Shown: piece after piece, positions 22,278 through 24,494 of the stretch
How positions within the stretch are numbered: the stretch's first letter is position 1
Layout: the number at the start of each line of letters is the position of its first letter
Assembly: GCA_002431395.1 (NCBI GenBank)
Contig: DJEU01000058.1
Location: forward strand, 1-24,494
Direction: 5' to 3'
Length of the DNA: 24,494 bases
From: Lachnoclostridium sp. UBA5890
Lineage (GTDB): Bacteria > Bacillota > Clostridia > Lachnospirales > Lachnospiraceae
The notes under the pieces: model-generated
Database searches by the model: none
The model's input: the letters and a program-made list of their open reading frames with translations, nothing else
Told to the model about the DNA's origin: nothing
Translations under genes and position numbers: made by a program

Positions 22278-23630
22278 TTATTCCTCCGTTTCCTTTACTG
22301 CCGTCTGAAATTCATAATCTTTTCCCGGCAAAATTGCATTTAAAATAATACCTGCCAAAGCTGCAATAGCAAGTCCTGTAAGTGTTACCGACGTTCCTGC
22401 TATCGTAAATGTAATACCATCTGAAAATCCAAGTCCGCTGACAAGAATCACTGCCGCGATAATCAAGTTTCTGGATTTCGTCAGATCTACCTTATTCTCT
22501 ACAACGTTTCTCACTCCGATCGCTGAGATCATTCCATAAAGAATGAAGCTGACACCACCAATGATTGCGGTCGGAAGCGATCCGATCAACGATGCCATTT
22601 TCGGTATAAAACTAAGTATAATCGCATACACTGCCGCCAAGCGGATGACACGTGGATCATGAACACGGCTGAGTTCCAATACACCTGTATTTTCGCCATA
22701 TGTCGTATTTGCCGGTCCACCGATCAATGCCGAGATACTTGTCGCAATACCGTCACCGATCAATGTGCGGTGAAGACCCGGATCCTCGATATAATTTTCT
22801 CCTACTGTCGCGGAAATTGCTGAAATATCGCCGATATGTTCCATCATGGTAGCTAATGCGATCGGCGCCATAACAAGAATCGCCGAAAGGTCAAATTTAC
22901 AAAACTGGAATCCCGGAATACCGATCCAGTCTGCCTCCATCGTCGAGGAAAGATTTACAATCGTCGAACCATCTACATTATGAATGCCGCACGCGGTAAA
23001 AATACACGCAACCACATAAGAAATGACAACGCCCATAAGAATTGGAATAATTTTCCACATTCCTTTTCCCCATATATTGAAAATAATGATTGTCACAAGA
23101 GCAACGAGTGCAAGCGGCCAGTTCATCGAAGCATTGCCGATTGCAGATCCGGCAAGATTGAGTCCGATACAGATAATGATCGGTCCTGTCACTACCGGCG
23201 GAAGAAAACGCATTACTTTTTTCACTCCGACCAATTTAATGATCAATGCCAAAATCAGATACAAAAGGCCCGCGATCACGATACCTCCGCAGGCATAAGC
23301 AAGTTTATCATCTCCACTCATGCCGGCATATTTTCCATCGTTAAAATTTGCCACGGTAGCAAATCCGCCCAAAAAGGCAAAGGAAGATCCCAAAAAAGCC
23401 GGAACTTTTAATTTTGCCATTAAATGGAAAAACAATGTGCCGATTCCTGCACAAAATAACGTAACCTGAATCAATCTCCCCTGAGACACATCCCCATAAT
23501 AACTGCTTACCAGAATTGGCACCAAAATCGTAGCACCAAACATCGCAAACATATGCTGCAGACCAAGGAGCAGCATTTTTGGCAATCCGAGCTGTCTGGC
23601 ATCCCGAATTGCATTTGTTTTCTCGTTCAT
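22278..23630 (-). CDS. uraA: uracil permease (NCS2/NAT family)
   Basis: A 450-aa integral membrane protein with about 12-14 hydrophobic segments, importing uracil by proton symport. Family features are the N-terminal LLLGLQHMFAMFGATILVP, GSSFAFLGGF, and the MEHIGDISAIS and GGPANTTYGENTGVLELSRVHDPRVIR segments that carry the substrate residues. The frame has an earlier ATG at 23642, but that codon lies in the ribosome site (ATGGAGGTATTC before the next ATG), so 23630 is preferred. It is first in the uraA-upp-GH3-rmuC run. The roughly 50-base leader has only a small hairpin (CATC-TTCG-GATG on the minus strand, 23648-23659) and is too short for a PyrR attenuator. Confidence 0.96.
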   Translation of the reverse strand: MNEKTNAIRDARQLGLPKMLLLGLQHMFAMFGATILVPILVSSYYGDVSQGRLIQVTLFCAGIGTLFFHLMAKLKVPAFLGSSFAFLGGFATVANFNDGKYAGMSGDDKLAYACGGIVIAGLLYLILALIIKLVGVKKVMRFLPPVVTGPIIICIGLNLAGSAIGNASMNWPLALVALVTIIIFNIWGKGMWKIIPILMGVVISYVVACIFTACGIHNVDGSTIVNLSSTMEADWIGIPGFQFCKFDLSAILVMAPIALATMMEHIGDISAISATVGENYIEDPGLHRTLIGDGIATSISALIGGPANTTYGENTGVLELSRVHDPRVIRLAAVYAIILSFIPKMASLIGSLPTAIIGGVSFILYGMISAIGVRNVVENKVDLTKSRNLIIAAVILVSGLGFSDGITFTIAGTSVTLTGLAIAALAGIILNAILPGKDYEFQTAVKETEE

Positions 23631-23688
23631 GAATACCTCCATTCCGGCATCCGAAGATGTCGTTTCTTTTTCTTTGCATATTTAATTT

Positions 23689-23717
23689 ATTATACCATAT
23701 ACATTGGAATAAGTCAC
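23689..23717 (-). promoter_or_regulatory. promoter of the uraA operon
   Basis: On the minus strand, GTGACT (23717-23712), a 17-base spacer ending in TGG, and TATAAT (23694-23689): a good -10 with an extended TG and a 4/6 -35. The start near 23682 leaves a short leader. Confidence 0.68.
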
Positions 23718-23865
23718 TAGAATGTTACGTATTTCATACCTTGAATATCATTTCATCTATAGACAGCTGCAACGGACAAACTCCCACCCGGTTGGCCTAT
23801 TTAATCATATAAGCTCTATTTTAAAACTTTCTCCTCTAACCGGTATTGATACAGCTTTTTTGCAC

Positions 23866-23904
23866 AAAAAAATATGACATACCGAAGTATATCATATTTT
23901 TCTC
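23866..23904. terminator. bidirectional terminator-like hairpin
   Basis: AAATATGA-C-ATAC (23870-23882) pairs with GTAT-A-TCATATTT (23887-23899) around a CGAA loop, with A runs before and T runs after, so either strand ends in U residues. The surrounding gap 23722-24024 carries no credible gene; a 71-codon minus frame (23836-24051) runs through this hairpin. Confidence 0.6.
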
Positions 23905-23925
23905 ATAAAAACGAAAATTGCGACA

Positions 23926-23958
23926 GACGACAACAATTTTGGGATAGACGACAACAAT
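23926..23958. repeat. two 12-bp direct repeats 21 bp apart
   Basis: GACGACAACAAT occurs at 23926-23937 and again at 23947-23958, a period of 21 bp (two helical turns). Tandem sites at this spacing are typical of LytTR-type response regulators, but the bases do not clearly fit the published LytTR consensus and no regulator gene is here. A plus-strand TATATT at 23978-23983 follows. Confidence 0.6.
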
Positions 23959-24024
23959 AGTGATTAATCCGCTTCTATATATTAGATACTTTAGAAGGCC
24001 AAAAGGTTCACAAGAAAATTTTTT

Positions 24025-24063
24025 AATAGCGCTGGTCTGCTGCAAACACATACCAGCGCTATT
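24025..24063. terminator. hairpin after the partial surface-protein gene
   Basis: A perfect 12-bp stem, AATAGCGCTGGT (24025-24036) with ACCAGCGCTATT (24052-24063), lies 9 bp past the stop of the minus-strand gene. On that strand it is followed by six A and then TTTTC, so it is a probable terminator with a displaced U tract. Confidence 0.6.
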
Positions 24064-24071
24064 GTAATTAC

Positions 24072-24494
24072 CTATTCCACTATAATGTATTTTTCAAATC
24101 CCGCTTCATCTACTACACAATTATGTTCCGGAGCAATAATAAAGTTCTTTTGTTCCTGTTTTGAAACTAAAATCTTATTGTTGCTTGATTCTCCCAGTTG
24201 AAACGCTAACACAGAACTTTTTACATTATCAAACTGAAATGCTTTTCCAAGTCGTAATGTAATTGCTGAAAACATATGGGATGTATACCAAAACATACCA
24301 TCCATATTTTCTACTGCAGAAGTGTCAAAGTTATCTTCCAAGTCTAGGACTGCTTTCTCAGATGGTGCATCTGCCCGATACTGGAAAAACATATAACTCA
24401 TATCTTTTACACCCGTCGTATACAAATTTTCTATTCCATCTACCCGTCCCACATCACAACACAAATATGCTGAATTCGAATTTGCAACAACGCC
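24072..24494 (-). CDS. C-terminal part of a DUF285/BspA-type surface protein
   Basis: The minus-strand frame is open to the right edge of the window and ends at 24072, so the 5' part of the gene is missing. About 140 residues are visible. They include GVKDMSYMFFQYR and DNFDTSAVENMDGMFWYTS, the 'FDTSxVxxMxxMF' repeat of DUF285 (a BspA-like leucine-rich family of secreted and cell-surface proteins). The final 60 residues (from about FQLGESSNN to the end) are not repeat-like. The TTG at 24464 is not needed as a start. No anchor is visible in this part. Confidence 0.75.
   Translation of the reverse strand, partial: GVVANSNSAYLCCDVGRVDGIENLYTTGVKDMSYMFFQYRADAPSEKAVLDLEDNFDTSAVENMDGMFWYTSHMFSAITLRLGKAFQFDNVKSSVLAFQLGESSNNKILVSKQEQKNFIIAPEHNCVVDEAGFEKYIIVE

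Noticed and set aside
23789..23842. CCGGTT...AACCGG inverted repeat
   Set aside because: Six base pairs about 45 bp apart is within chance for this length.
23836..24051. 71-codon minus-strand ORF
   Set aside because: It runs through a terminator-like hairpin and the direct repeats, has no ribosome site, and shows no recognisable sequence.

Overview
The window reads as chromosomal DNA of a motile, spore-gene-bearing, plant-polysaccharide-degrading anaerobe of the Lachnospiraceae (Roseburia/Agathobacter/Lachnospira-like). The reasons are moderate GC with AT-rich intergenic gaps, strong GGAGG ribosome sites, two flagellins with FliS and CsrA, SpoIIR, secreted GH43 and cytoplasmic domain-swapped GH3 glycosidases, and lysine-rich secreted BspA/LRR-type proteins. 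The genus cannot be fixed from sequence alone.

Layout: (1) 1-228, the 3' end of a coiled-coil protein. (2) 352-2680, a flagellin locus: fliC and csrA on the minus strand, headed by a DNA segment bounded by 26-bp inverted repeats (1913-1938 and 2647-2672). That segment holds its own FimB-sized tyrosine recombinase gene and a near-consensus sigma-28 promoter (2602-2628). The promoter now points away from csrA-fliC, and inversion would aim it at them. (3) 2823-5463, an orphan CbiE/CbiT-like protein, then mtnN and a SEC-C methionine aminopeptidase. (4) 5584-9043, a secreted multidomain GH43 enzyme with a divergent AraC regulator. (5) 9047-13843, a minus-strand flagellar operon: a 951-aa FliK-like protein, a cysteine-rich second flagellin and fliS. 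It is preceded by a 73-bp tandem repeat array (13930-14340) whose minus-strand transcript would be a chain of hairpins loaded with GGA motifs. (6) 14412-17903, spoIIR, a structured leader, ispE and a secreted LRR protein. (7) 17946-23630, a minus-strand run uraA-upp-GH3-rmuC. (8) Right edge, an intergenic region with hairpins and 21-bp-period direct repeats, then a partial DUF285/BspA-type surface protein.

How the parts may work together: flagellin expression appears to be controlled at several levels. First, a site-specific inversion would connect or disconnect a sigma-28 promoter from csrA-fliC. Second, CsrA would act on the fliC leader, which carries a hairpin with GGA in its loop plus a GGA-containing Shine-Dalgarno sequence, as in the Bacillus hag leader. 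Third, and more speculatively, the GGA-rich repeat array could act as a CsrA-binding RNA. The inverted repeats, promoter, hairpin and array are directly visible. The switching and RNA-sponge functions are inference.
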